A model generated the notes under the pieces. That model was not told the origin of the DNA and searched no databases. It was given only the letters and a program-made list of their open reading frames with translations. From NCBI GenBank assembly GCA_034769895.1, contig CM068367.1, positions 311,373,486-311,437,485 on the forward strand: a DNA stretch of 64,000 nucleotides. The letters run 5' to 3'. Below, piece after piece: positions 32,128 through 46,187 of the stretch (positions are counted from its first letter, which is position 1; every line of letters begins with the position of its first letter). Source of the DNA: Magicicada septendecula. Taxonomy: Eukaryota > Arthropoda > Insecta > Hemiptera > Cicadidae. The translations under genes were made by a program, and so were the position numbers.

Positions 32128-33960
32128 ATGGATGCAAGCCAGATGATGGAAGCTTTCCAAATGTTGCTGCAGCAGACACAGGAAGAAGCAGAAAGACGAC
32201 AAAAAGAAGAACGAAGACAAGAAAGAGAAGAAGCAGAAAAACGACAGGATGAGAAACGCACTGTCACCGGACAAAAGGCTTGCCGCATGATAAATGGCAC
32301 CAATCGTACACTCTAGTTATTTTGGTGGCCCTAAAAAGGACCGTGCGGCGAGAAGGCTGATGTTGGTAGTGCCGCGCTGAGATGTTCGGCGGCTGCGCCC
32401 GCTGTTTGTAGCGTACTGCAGTCCTCCTCTTCTTTCGGCATCGGGTGTGGAGTTGGTTGCCGGCCCAGCGATGTCCTATCGCTGGCACGGAATGGAGGGT
32501 GAAGACGCAAGAACGCCGGTTCTATTCTTCGGCCGTTCCTTCCGGCTGACTCCGCGCCGATGTCGTCCGAGAGAGGAGAGGAGATGAAGTGCGTCCGATG
32601 GCGTGGCGATGAAGAGTGCTCAAAATTTTCTGCCGGCCTGGGTTTTATTAACTAACCGGGATCGCTGATTGACTTGCTCCAAATGGTGATGCCGGATTGG
32701 CTCGCTGTGTCCACCGCTGGTACCGGAGAGCAGATGTTCTCATACCGCTGCCGTCACAGCACGCAGGAAAGAGAAGAGGCTGAGGAACGTCAGAAAGCAC
32801 TAATGCTGGAAACAGAAGAAAGACAAAAAGAAGAACGGAAGCGTTAAACAGAAGACATCAAGGAGTTAATAAAGGAGCAAAAGCAGACACAAGAACAAAC
32901 AGCTGCAGAATGGGTCTCCTACAAGGTGAGCTTAATAAGCAAGTTACTAAAATATCAGAGGTACAAGAATCAATGACATTAAAAATAGCTGAAGTAGAAA
33001 AGTCTGTCTCGAGTGTTGAAGAATCAATGTCTAATAAAATAGCTGAAGTAGAAAAATCAGTCACAAGTGTGGAAAAAGCTATGTCAACAAAAATAGAAGA
33101 CTCGATTACAAATATAAAAGAGCAGATTAAAAATGAAGTTGAGCAGTGCCTGAAGTTACAACCAAAACAACTTTGTGAACAGACTGTACCAATGATAAAG
33201 ACAGAAAAAGACGCAGAAAATAAGTTAACAGAGAAAGTCACTTTGCCTGCAGTAGAGACAGTTCATGTCAAAGCTCCAACCTTTGATGGAAACAGTCACT
33301 GGACAACGTACCTCCGCCAATTTGAAGCTGCTGCATGCGCAAATAATTTGACAGAGAAAGACAAGGCAGTCTCACTCGTTCTCGCATTAAAAGGACCTGT
33401 GGCAGAATTACTACAGAAAGTGCCACCTGACAGCCAGAACATCTAAGCTGAGTTGATAAAAGCTCTAGAATTATGCTACGGGGATAAACATTTGCGAGAG
33501 GTATACTACGCTCAGTTGAGAACAAGACGACAACGTTCCGGGGAGAGTCTTCAAGAGTTTGTAGCAAGTATCGACAGATTGATTACATTGGCCTATCCTG
33601 AAGCACCCGAAGACTTCCGAATAAGGTTTGCGGTGCAGACATTTATTGATGGCATCAGAGATTGTGAACTTCAGCAAGTGTTACGAATGGCAAGACACCG
33701 AAATAGTTCAGAAGCTCTTGTTCACGCCCTGGTTTGAAGCTGCCAAGTCAGCGTCCCACTACATTAATGGGTTGTGCCATCACACTGCAGTCAGAAGATC
33801 CCTATATCACATTACCGTTACGATGGGTGCAGAAAAATAATGTTGTCGGACAAACAATTCAAAAGTTCAAGAGAGTCGCAACAATTTGAAAAAGACAGAA
33901 GACCGAAATGTTACAACTGTGGAAAACGTGGTCATCTACAGGTAGACTGTTGGGAGAAGA
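32128..33960 (+). pseudogene. Gag of deleted LTR element, broken
   Basis: Starts MDASQMMEAFQMLLQQ at 32128 with a Glu/Arg-rich coiled coil, is split by a solo LTR (32262-32758), resumes EREEAEERQKAL, hits a stop near 32845, then continues in another frame from about 32890 with 17-residue coiled-coil repeats (KIAEVEKSVSSVEESMSN). The capsid part (VKAPTFDGNSHWTTYLRQFE) carries TAA near 33445, and a frameshift near 33735 precedes a CCHC knuckle, CYNCGKRGHLQVDC, at about 33910-33951. Nucleocapsid-type RNA binding is known for this motif. Non-functional. Confidence 0.85.
32262..32758. mobile_element. Solo LTR inserted in gag
   Basis: A GC-rich 497-bp block starting TGTCACC and ending CGTCACA, flanked by a perfect 4-bp duplication GCAC (32258-32261 and 32759-32762). 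Removing the block and one GCAC restores the Glu/Arg-rich gag frame across the junction. TG...CA ends, size and 4-bp duplication fit a solo LTR of an otherwise absent family; a small TIR-less element is the alternative. Composition differs sharply from its surroundings. Confidence 0.7.
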
Positions 33961-34079
33961 AGATACCGAGAGAAGAGAGTGATCGCACCAATTAGAGAAG
34001 TAAAGCCCCAGAACAGAAAACAGTTTCCACGCTACACAAGACCAGTGGAAACTTGATTGTTAATGGATTTGCGGAAGGT

Positions 34080-34540
34080 AAACCAACATCATTTACAGTT
34101 GACACTGGCGCAACAGTGTCCATTGTGCGCCCTGACTTAGTCAGCAACTGCCAGCCTCTAATTAGCTCTTGTACAATATAGACTGTGACTGGAAGCCCCA
34201 TCAAGGTGCTAGGAAAGGTAAACGTACGTGTACGCCTGGGTCTTCTCGAGTTTAGCCACCAAATGCTCATTGCAGACATTGTTGATGAAGTGATTTTTGG
34301 TACAGACATTATGAATGCCTACATATTCGTTGTGGACTTAAGAGAGAATGTCCTGAAGGTTGGCCAAGAGAAGATAAAGCTTTGCATGGCTAAAATGACA
34401 GGGTCTACCAACCATTCGATTAAGCGAGTGGCATTAGTCGAAGAAAAAGTCAACAGGTCTGGTCAAGAGGAACCCTCCCTATTGCAAGCAGAAATGGAGG
34501 AAGAACTAGCAGAGGAAATACAAATAAGTGTAACGACAAA
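34080..34540 (+). pseudogene. Retropepsin region of deleted LTR element
   Basis: FTVDTGATVSIV near 34090-34130 is the aspartic-protease active site. TAG near 34180 interrupts, and LEFSHQMLIADIVDEVIF..DIMNAYIFVVDL follows. This parallels the minus-strand fragment at 5618-6250. Confidence 0.85.
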
Positions 34541-34566
34541 ATAAGTGATTGGAAAGCCAACAATGA

Positions 34567-34911
34567 GTGTCAAGACAACTCTTGCTTGTTCCTGAGTTGA
34601 TAGAAGCGCCCAAGGGCAAAGTGGCTGAAGATGAGGTTACCCAAGAGGTTGTTGACGAGAACCAAACAAACTTGGATCAGCCAGTGGTGTTTAGGTCATC
34701 AGCACATGACACAATGGGAGTGATTCCAGCAACACTAGTGGTTGAGCGGAAGACTCGCATTCCTGGGAACGTGATGTTCGGATCACATGAGACTGAATTC
34801 GAAGAACCAGAGAATTATCTTTTGCAAGGACGTCCACCTAGACTGCCTGGTCGAGTATTACTTCAGAGACGGTTTGCCAGTTCGAGACGAACAGTCTTAA
34901 GGAGGAGGCAG
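34567..34911 (+). pseudogene. Integrase C-terminal remnant, then polypurine tract
   Basis: Text SSAHDTMGVIPATLVVE.KTRIPGNVMFG matches the far end of Gypsy integrases, so everything from RT to the integrase core was deleted between about 34540 and 34690. AAGGAGGAGGCAG (34899-34911) directly before the 3' LTR is the polypurine tract. Confidence 0.8.
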
Positions 34912-35468
34912 TGTTACCACATCACAGAACAATCTACGTGTTTATTGAATGTGCCAGAAGAATCTCGCTCTAATGTGTGTGGCATACGTGACTGTACATA
35001 CATTTTCGAGAGTCATCTCGAAGGTGCCAGCCGCGTGGACTGTGTCAAGGCCGCAGTTAATTACGTAGTTCACACGAGCGCTAAGATGCCATTAGGAACA
35101 TTCTGCTCTGTGATCGCAGGTATAAATACATGGCGGCAGCGGCCTCAAGTTTCAGTATAGCTGCGATATATTTACTGTGTGGTTCGAGAGTTATTATTGG
35201 GCGAGATTACTGTGTACGTTCAAGTGGTTATTAGTGAAGTGTTGCGTTTTATAATCGGGCGGTATAATTGTAATACAATTGTGTTTAATATTAGTGACAT
35301 TTTATTATGTGTGAACAATTTTTATTTGATTTGTTGTACGAGACTGTGTTGTTAATTACGAACTGTTTAACTGTAAAAATTAAAGCTGGTGATTAGTGAC
35401 TTAATTGGTGTCTTGTACTTATTTTGTTTTCCACTGTACCTACGAAGATCAAGTAGACCGTTGTAACA
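34912..35468 (+). repeat. 3' LTR
   Basis: Direct repeat of 31482-32037. Its end reads GTAACA instead of ATGACA. Confidence 0.95.
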
Positions 35469-36110
35469 ATACATTGCGTATATGGGCTTCTCGATCATAT
35501 GTACTACGCGACCTGAAAAATTACTCTGTGTAAAAACTGAAGGTAGAGAATTATAATTTTTAAACTTTTGTATTATCAAAACCATTATTCTCCCTCGTTC
35601 TACAAATTTTTAACTTTTTTACCACAGCCATAAAAAATATAAAACCGATAAATAGTACTTTTCAACAATTTAGTGAACTTTATAACTTAACTCGTCATAT
35701 TTCCATTGTTATTTGATGTAAATGGCTCAATTTTACTTCAATTTGTAGCTTAATGTATCCATAAGGCAAAGGAATAGTTTATGTTTTTCTGCATTTTTTC
35801 ACATGTTTTAACAAAAAATTATTTATAACGTTTGGTGACAATTTTTTCAAATTACATCATCAAATAGTTGGCCTATGAGAAAATTTTTTTATCACAGGTA
35901 GATACCTAAAGTAAGCAAATGAAATGGTGACAATCGATTAAATTTAATTTTAATTCAATTTTAAAATCTCTATTATAATGCATTTAGAAGATATACAATT
36001 TTATTTTGATCAGTAAGTACAATGCACAGTTAGCATTTGGCAAACATGACACATCTTGTAACACTTGTACATTACACATTATGTTTTAATAACAACTGCA
36101 TTTAATAATG
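35469..36110 (+). repeat. Left terminal inverted repeat (inner part)
   Basis: Inverse copy of 45495-46150, alignable along its length (for example TTAATGTATCCATAAGGC near 35751-35768 against its complement near 45861-45878). Confidence 0.8.
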
Positions 36111-36374
36111 ACTTTATAATTATCGTACTCAGTGTTCCTTTAAACACCCTTATTTATTTTTATTTAAATGCAGTTACGATGTTGTATCATGTGTCAATAC
36201 CAACATCTTTTAATCATTGTGATATATAGTAACATAGGGGTCATTGTAGAATTCATTTTCCAGAAGTGAAATATACATAGATAACTTTGTAGTATTTTGT
36301 TGTTTCTCTGCTATGTACAATTTTCCCTCGAACGAGGCCTTTCGGTTTCGCAACCATTATCAAGTTCTTACTAC

Positions 36375-37190
<816 letters not shown>

Positions 37191-37559
37191 TATACTGCCA
37201 ACTGTAGATGCAGTTTTGAATGTTGTAAACAATGATAATGATTTACTAAACTTCAGAAGAGCTACTTTCTACTCTCTACTAAAAGAAATAGGTTTCCGTT
37301 ACGAAAAAAGACCACGAAGTATTCTGATTGAGAAAAAATTATATCATGGTGCTATTCTACCTGCAGAAAATAAGGAATTTAAAAAAAAAAGGGGGTCTTT
37401 CACTATAGCCTGCGGCCAAAGACAACTTCCGTCTCCGCGTTTGTATTTTTTTCCATGTTCGATGTGTACTAGAACTGTTTTCTTCACAAGTAACTAATGC
37501 CAGGTTATGGAGGTTATGTACGACAATGTAACAAATAAAATTTACTTTGTTAGTGTACA

Positions 37560-38760
37560 ATAAAAGGGTGTATTTACTGGAAGTACAGAAATTATTTTCC
37601 ATTTATCGCACATAATTACGGTACACAGACGATTTTTGGAGGTTGTGTCTACGTTTAACAATGTAACTTAACCTTTTGGATTTTTAAAATTAATTATATT
37701 TAACAAAAATTTCCTTTGTTAATGTACATTAAATTATTGTATGGATACAAGGCTGCTGTACATAACATTAAAGGCTGTATTTATTCGAAGTACCGGAATT
37801 AAAACCTAGTTCCAATTTAGAACGTAGACCTATAACCTATTTGCATATTTTATTGGGGTTTATTGGCACATATTTTATTAAAAGGGTGTATTTATTGGAA
37901 GTACAGAAATTAGTTTCCATTTATCGCACATAATTACGGTACACAGACGATTTTTGGAGGTTGTGTCTACGTTTAACAATGTAACTTAACCTTTTAGATT
38001 TTTAAAATTAATTAGATTTAACAAAAATTTCCTTTGTTAGTTTACATTGAAAGGCTGTATTTATTGTATGGATAAAAGGCTGTATTTATTCGAATTAAAA
38101 CCTATCGGTACTTCCAATTTAGAACCTATAACCTAGTAGGCTACGTTATTCGTACATATTTTATTGGAGTTTATTGGTAGATATTTTATTAAAAGGGTGT
38201 ATTTATTGGAAGTACAGAAATTAGTTACCATTTATCGCACATAATTACGGTACAGAGACGTTTTTGGGAGGTTGTGTCTATGTTTAATTATCTAACTTAG
38301 ATAGTAGGCTTCGTTATTGGTGCACATTTTATTGGGGTTTACTGGCACATATTTTATTAAAAGGGTGTATTTATTGGAAGTACAGAAATTAGTTTCCATT
38401 TATCGCACATAATTACGGTACAGAGACGATTTTGGGAGGTTGTGTCAATGTTTAATTATCTAACTTAACCTTTTAGATTTTTAAAATTAATTAGACTTAA
38501 CAAACATTTCCTTACTTAGTGTACATTCAAAGGCTGTATTTATTGTATGGATAAAAGGCTGTATTTATTCAAAGTACTGGAATTAAAACCTACTTCCAAT
38601 TTAGAACACAGTACAATCTAACGTAGGCCTATAACCAAACAAGTACATTAAAATCCTTTTTTCAACATAATGCAATAAAAAGCAATGTGCAGTTTCTGTT
38701 AACACCCAAATGATGAAGTATTAATAACGGGTTAGAGTGGAATTCAATGTTACTATGGTC
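37560..38760 (+). repeat. Tandem subrepeats in left TIR
   Basis: Units beginning AAAAGGGTGTATTTA.TGGAAGTACAGAAATTA start near 37562, 37878, 38190 and 38357, with spacing about 170-316 bp. The tail at about 38595-38755 recurs as a direct repeat at 40098-40255. Confidence 0.8.
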
Positions 38761-38869
38761 TAAATTTAAGACAAAAAATAAACATAATCTGTGTTTATCA
38801 ACACATAAGTGATACATAAGTCAGTTGTTACAAAGTAAACAAAAATATGTCTAAGAGTATAACCAATTA

Positions 38870-40085
38870 TAAGTGAGAGACCCGTTTCTAAAACGGCTTA
38901 AGTAGTGCAAAGTTTTTTTCTTGCTTTCATTTGAGCAAACTGGTGAATAACATCTGACTGATAAATTAATACTGTTAGCCAATTCATTTTTAATAGCTAA
39001 AATTGCCAAATTATTAAGCCTTTCTTGGTAGGTAGTGCTTCTCTGCCAAGTTTTCAGTGAATTCGCTAACCTGCTGAAAGATTTTTCAGGAGACGAAACT
39101 GTAACTGGAATAGTACAGAAAAGCCTATAGGCAAGACAGAAGTTCACAAATACCGCTTGAAGGTTATTGGAGTAGGCTTAGTGGATTCTTTTCTGATTCA
39201 AACTCTGTTTTATAAATGTTCTTCAAGTGTAATATTTCTTCAAATAGATCCATTGCCAATTCCTTTTTAAACTTGCTAATGAGAACTTTTACTTTCAATT
39301 CTAATTCATCATTTTCCATGTCCGTAAAGTTCAATACTGGTGGAAACAAGTCACAGATTGAACTAATTGCAGTGAATCGTGTTTTTATGTTGCCCATTAC
39401 AAACTCTAATACTGGGTACATGACTGAGGTTTTAAATTAATTTTCTTGATCTTTGTTTACTGAAAAATCACTATTGGATTGATCTGTACTTTTTTCCACC
39501 TTTTGGGAGATTCAGGAGGAACTTTTATTAGTTCTTTTGCAATTAAGTTTGGTTCTTCAATTATGCTGTCTGGATTATCACGCAACAATTTCAATTCTGT
39601 CAGCAAATCTTCCACTAGAGTTATTTCAACATTGAGTGTGATTCCTTTGCTTTGAATAACAACATTTTTTTAGTCAATATATGAAAGCACATTGAACCAA
39701 AAAGATGCCAACATTAAGCTCTTTGTGGAATTTAAATATTTCTTGAGCCCTAATATGATGTTGTAGGCAGAGGGAGTTAGACTAGAAGACATCTCTTCTA
39801 AAATATATCCAACAATTTAAGTACTCCTGGGTAGTGCTTAACTATCGGTTTGACAGCTTGGATCCTCTCACTTCATCTTGTTTCAGGGAAGCTCTGCAGT
39901 GATAAAGGAATGTGCTTTTTCAAAACTTCCCAACATTTTTCTCTAGGGCTGCTAGAGAAAAATGAGTAAAGACTTGCAACATGCCCGAAAAATGTCATCA
40001 CATCTGCACTGAGTTTTGCAGCATTAACACCCACATGTTTCAAGGAATGCGCCCCACATGGTAAAAATATTATGGATTCGTTCTT
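38870..40085 (-). pseudogene. hAT-family (ZMYM1-like) transposase remnant
   Basis: Minus-strand text: LPCGAHSLKHVGVNAAKL and VMTFFGHVASLYSFFSSS (about 39950-40080), then a C-terminal dimerisation segment IPVTVSSPEKSFSRLANSLK...QERLNNLAILAIKNE (about 38970-39120). These are hallmarks of hAT transposases of the zinc-finger MYM/DUF4371 kind. Several frameshifts and stops; dead. It is bracketed by ~155-bp direct repeats (38595-38755 and 40098-40255). Confidence 0.8.
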
Positions 40086-40097
40086 TTCAAGAATTCT

Positions 40098-40255
40098 ACT
40101 TCCAATTTAGAACCCAGTACAATCTAATGTATAACCAAACAAGTACATTAAAATCCTTTTTTCAACATAATGCAATAAAAAGCAATGTGCAGTTTCTGTT
40201 AACACGCAAATGATTAAGTATTAATAATGGGTTAGAGTGGAATTTAATAATTACA
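40098..40255 (+). repeat. Direct repeat of 38595-38755
   Basis: About 155 bp, over 90% identical by eye; the two copies flank the minus-strand hAT remnant, suggesting a composite unit or internal duplication. Confidence 0.85.
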
Positions 40256-40410
40256 AATTTTGTGGACTTGTGAAATTAGTAACACTATGTACTAATGTGT
40301 GATTATAATTTAAGATGTGAAGTATATGAAGCCATTACTAGTACCTGTTTATTAGACAACAAATAATAACTATAATTTCCATTAATTTTGTTAATGTTCT
40401 TTCTCATTCA

Positions 40411-42388
<1,978 letters not shown>

Positions 42389-43016
42389 TCAGCATTTCTT
42401 AACCTATTGGGCATGAGCCACTGCTGGGTCCCAAGAGGACATTTGGAGGGTTGCAAAGTCAGGTTCGGAAATTTATTTACTGTGTCTTAAAAACCTACTA
42501 CATGTAAATAACTAAGATATATCATTTTAACAATTTAAATTCAACCTGTTTTGTACATAGTCTAAACTGTACATTTTTGTTATTCATGCTTTACCATTGC
42601 TTTTTACCAGCTCTGATGTTAACTCTCTATAACCAGATTGAAAGTTGCTTCCCAGAGGGATACAGTGAATTCAATTGGATTCAAGACCCATTCTTGTATT
42701 TTGAAAGTTCTAAAATGTTCTCAGTAAAACTAAATGAGCAATTGTGTGATATCATCTGTGATGCTGGGATTAAAACTAAATTTTTAGTAAATCATTTTGT
42801 ATAGTTAGTGATAACATGAGACATGTCATGGACAACAAAATTCATAAACTTTTAGATTCTGACTTAACAAAGTTCTGGATATCTTTAAGAGATGAATATC
42901 CTGAACTTTCGGAGTTGCTCATCCCATTCATCACCTCATTCTTGAGTGAAATGGGATTTTCATCTCAAGTGAAAAGCAAGCACAGAAATAGACTTGACGG
43001 ACACTCAGATTTATGA
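42389..43016 (+). pseudogene. hAT (ZBED5/SCAND3-like) transposase C-terminal remnant
   Basis: Plus-strand pieces ESCFPEGYSEFNWIQDPFLY (about 42640-42700), LNEQLCDIICDAGIKTKF, then FWISLRDEYPELSELLIPFI and SEMGFSSQVKSKHRNRLD (about 42871-43005) match the dimerisation region of domesticated-type hAT transposases. Two frames are needed and stops intervene. The phrase TTCTTAACCTATTGGG...GAGCC near 42398 resembles hAT terminal sequence. Orientation and type differ from the remnant at 38870-40085. Confidence 0.75.
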
Positions 43017-43329
43017 CTTAATTTAACCACTCTTGAATCCAACATACCCCAGCTTTTGCAGAAAAAGCAGCCCCAACTGTCACATTAGTAACTAATGATT
43101 AGTTAGGCAAGTAAAAACTCTTTTGTTTTTAACTTCAGCATGTGTTTATTAGAGCAAATTAGTCTTTTGAATTACATATTTGCTTTTTGCTTTTCTATAA
43201 TTACGTGTATATATAATTTGTTTAAGCATAAAAGAAGGCTTAAAGTTCTCAGTGTTACCAAAAATATGATTATAAAGTGGGTGCACACCCCTACAAGTAG
43301 TTTTGCCATGCACACCCCTACAAGTCTAA

Positions 43330-43948
43330 TTAATTTTAAAATCTAAAAGGTTAAGTTAGATAATTAAACGTAGACACAACCTCCCAAAATCGTCTCTGTA
43401 CCGTAATTATGTGCGATAAATGGAAACTAATTTCTGTACTTCCAATAAATACACCCTTTTAATAAAATATGTGCCAATAAACCCCAATAAAATATGCAAA
43501 TAGGTTATAGGTCTACGTTCTAAATTGGAACTAGGTTTTAATTCCGGTACTTCGAATAAATACAGCCTTTAATGTTATGTACAGCAGCCTTGTATCCATA
43601 CAATAATTTAATGTACACTAACAAAGGAAATTTTTGTTAAATATAATTAATTTTAAAAATCTAAAAGGTTAAGTTGCATTGTTAAACGTAGACACAACCT
43701 CCAAAAATCGTCTGTGTACCGTAATTATGTGCGATAAATGGAAAATAATTTCTGTACTTCCAGTAAATACACCCTTTTATTGTACACTAACAAAGTAAAT
43801 TTTATTTGTTACATTGTCGTACATAACCTCCATAACCTGGCATTAGTTACTTGTGAAGAAAACAGTTCTAGTACACATCGAACACGGAAAAAAAATACAA
43901 ACGCGGAGACGGAAGTTGTCTTTGGCCGCAGGCTATAGTGAAAGACCC
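43330..43948 (-). repeat. Right TIR of long-TIR element
   Basis: Inverse copy of 37393-38010, nearly identical over the outer 450 bp. Confidence 0.9.
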
Positions 43949-44735
43949 GAAAAAAGAAATATAGTCTACCTTGATGAGATTTGGGTAACTGCAGGAATCT
44001 CTCACACTAAAGTATGGGATACAACTATCACAGACCTGAAGATGTGTTCAAGGCTGGACTTACTGTGGGATTGAAGGAAGCAAACTTTGAGAGGACCTTG
44101 ATTTGTTCTATTACATGCAGGCAGTGAACACAGCTTTATACCTAATGCAAAACTTTCCTTCCTTGCTAAAAAAAAAATTCTACGGACCACGATGAAGTGG
44201 ACAGGCCAAAATTTGAACAGTTGTTCAGGAATGCATTGTTACCAAATCTTACAAGCAATTCTGTAATTGTTATGGACAACATCCCATATCACTGTACAGA
44301 AAAGAAGCAGTAACAACATCCTGGAGCAAAAGAAAAAACTTAAGGAATGATTTCACGCAATAGGGATATATTTTCTAGACGATACCTTGAAGATTTAACT
44401 ATTAAACTTGGTCGGAAATGTAAAGAAGTAATATTCTGCGACATATGTTGATGACTTGGCTGAAGAGAAAGAGTTCACTGAATGCGGACTTCCTCCATAC
44501 CACTGTGAACTCAACCCAATGAATTAGCATGGAGTGGCGTTAAGCAGCTTGTTACAAGGCACAACAAAACTTTTTAAAATTAACGTGATGGAGGGACTAA
44601 TAATTGGAACTCTGAACTCGGTAACTAAGCAAAAATGGAGACATGTGGAAGATATTGAGAAGAGAATGTAAGCAACAGACAATCTACAGGATGATATTGA
44701 GCAACTGATAATCAGACTCGCACCATCTAGTTCGA
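43949..44735 (+). pseudogene. IS630/Tc1-like transposase, catalytic part
   Basis: VYLDEIWVTAGISH (about 43969-44010) carries the first catalytic Asp; VIVMDNIPYH (about 44262-44290) the second; LPPYHCELNPMN (about 44488-44523) the third-acid region of DDE_3 transposases, where a TAG (AAT TAG CAT, about 44524) follows directly. Frameshifts occur at about 44070 and 44330. It is continuous with 37145-37392 once the long-TIR element is ignored. Confidence 0.8.
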
Positions 44736-44811
44736 GCAGACCAAGGTAGTGGTAGTCAAAGTCAGGATTCGATGTCAGGTATTATACGATCCCTACATTA
44801 ACTTAACTTAC

Positions 44812-44949
<138 letters not shown>

Positions 44950-45494
44950 GTAGACCTATTATAGACAATGTGCATAGTTAAAGAAACAAAGCACTATAAG
45001 ACTGTGTGTGGTGGTAGTGGAACATAACCAGGTGAAATAAACAAAAGAGTTCTGGCAGAGTCAATAGTAATATTTCTTATGACAAGGGCATAAACATTTT
45101 ACCTCAAACGAAGATTGATTTTGCTGAAAGGGTAAATGATCAGTTAATTATAATTTTTTAATTTTGTAAACACAGACACTAAAATCATCAAATTAATAAG
45201 AGCCAGAACTATGTTCTTATAATAATAGTATGTTACATTTTAATGGTAATAATTAGTATAACACATTACATAAAATATCTAATCTTCAAAATAGATAACT
45301 AGAAAATGGGTACTGTTTGTAAATGTGCATACAATACATTTTTCTTGAATAGTTTAAACAATATAAAAAAACTAATGTAAAGGAGGTTATTTAATAAGTC
45401 ATGTAATTTAATAAGTCATTAATACTATACAAATTATCGAACTAACGTATATGTTATAAATTATAAAGTACTTGTGTAGTTATTAAAAAAAAAA

Positions 45495-46187
45495 AGGAAA
45501 TGCAGTCATTATTAAAATGTAACTTAATGCATACTGTACAAGTGTTACAAGCTGTGTCATGTTTGAGCAAATCAGGCATCTAACTCAAAATCAAATTCAG
45601 GTGACAAATCATACTGTTCAAAAGAACATCTTATATCTTCTAGATGCATTAAGATAGAGACTTGAAAATTTAATTAAAATTAAATTTAATCGATTCTCAC
45701 CTTTTCTTTTGCTTACACTAGATACCTATCTGTGATAATAAAACTTTTTCTTACAGACCAACTTTTTCATGTCATAATATGAAAAAATGGTGACAAATGT
45801 TATAAATAATTGTTTGTTAAAACCCTTAAAAATGAAGAAAAATATTAACAGTTCCTTCGCCTTATGGATACATTAAACAACAAATTGAAGTAAAAATGAA
45901 CCATTTATATCAACTAACAACAGAAATATGATGAGTTAAAATATAAAGTTCACTAAATTGTTGACATGTACTGTTTATTGATTATATATTTTTACAGCTT
46001 TGTTTATGGCCAAAAAAGTTTAAAAATGTTGTGTAACGATGGAGAATAATGGTTTTGACAATACAAAAGTTTAAAAGTTATGATTCTCTAACTTTAGTTT
46101 TTGGTTGAGTAAATTTTCATGTCACACAAAAACCCACATACGGAATGTTTTCCCTACCTTCCCCATTGTGTCATGTGACTTCTGAAT
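45495..46187 (-). repeat. Right TIR of large DNA transposon
   Basis: Inverse copy of 31438-31481 plus 35469-36110. The outer end reads ...ATGTGACTTCTGAA. Confidence 0.8.

Larger units (their letters stand above)
31482..35468 (+). mobile_element. Deleted Gypsy-type LTR element, tRNA-Leu primer
   Basis: LTRs 31482-32037 and 34912-35468 (556 and 557 bp, TG...ACA) with a 4-bp target duplication ATAC (31478-31481 and 35469-35472). The internal 2.9 kb keeps gag, a CCHC knuckle, protease and the far end of integrase, but RT, RNase H and most of integrase are missing. It is nested in the left terminal repeat of the DNA transposon at 31438-46187. Removing it rejoins sequence that matches the right terminal repeat. 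Confidence 0.93.
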
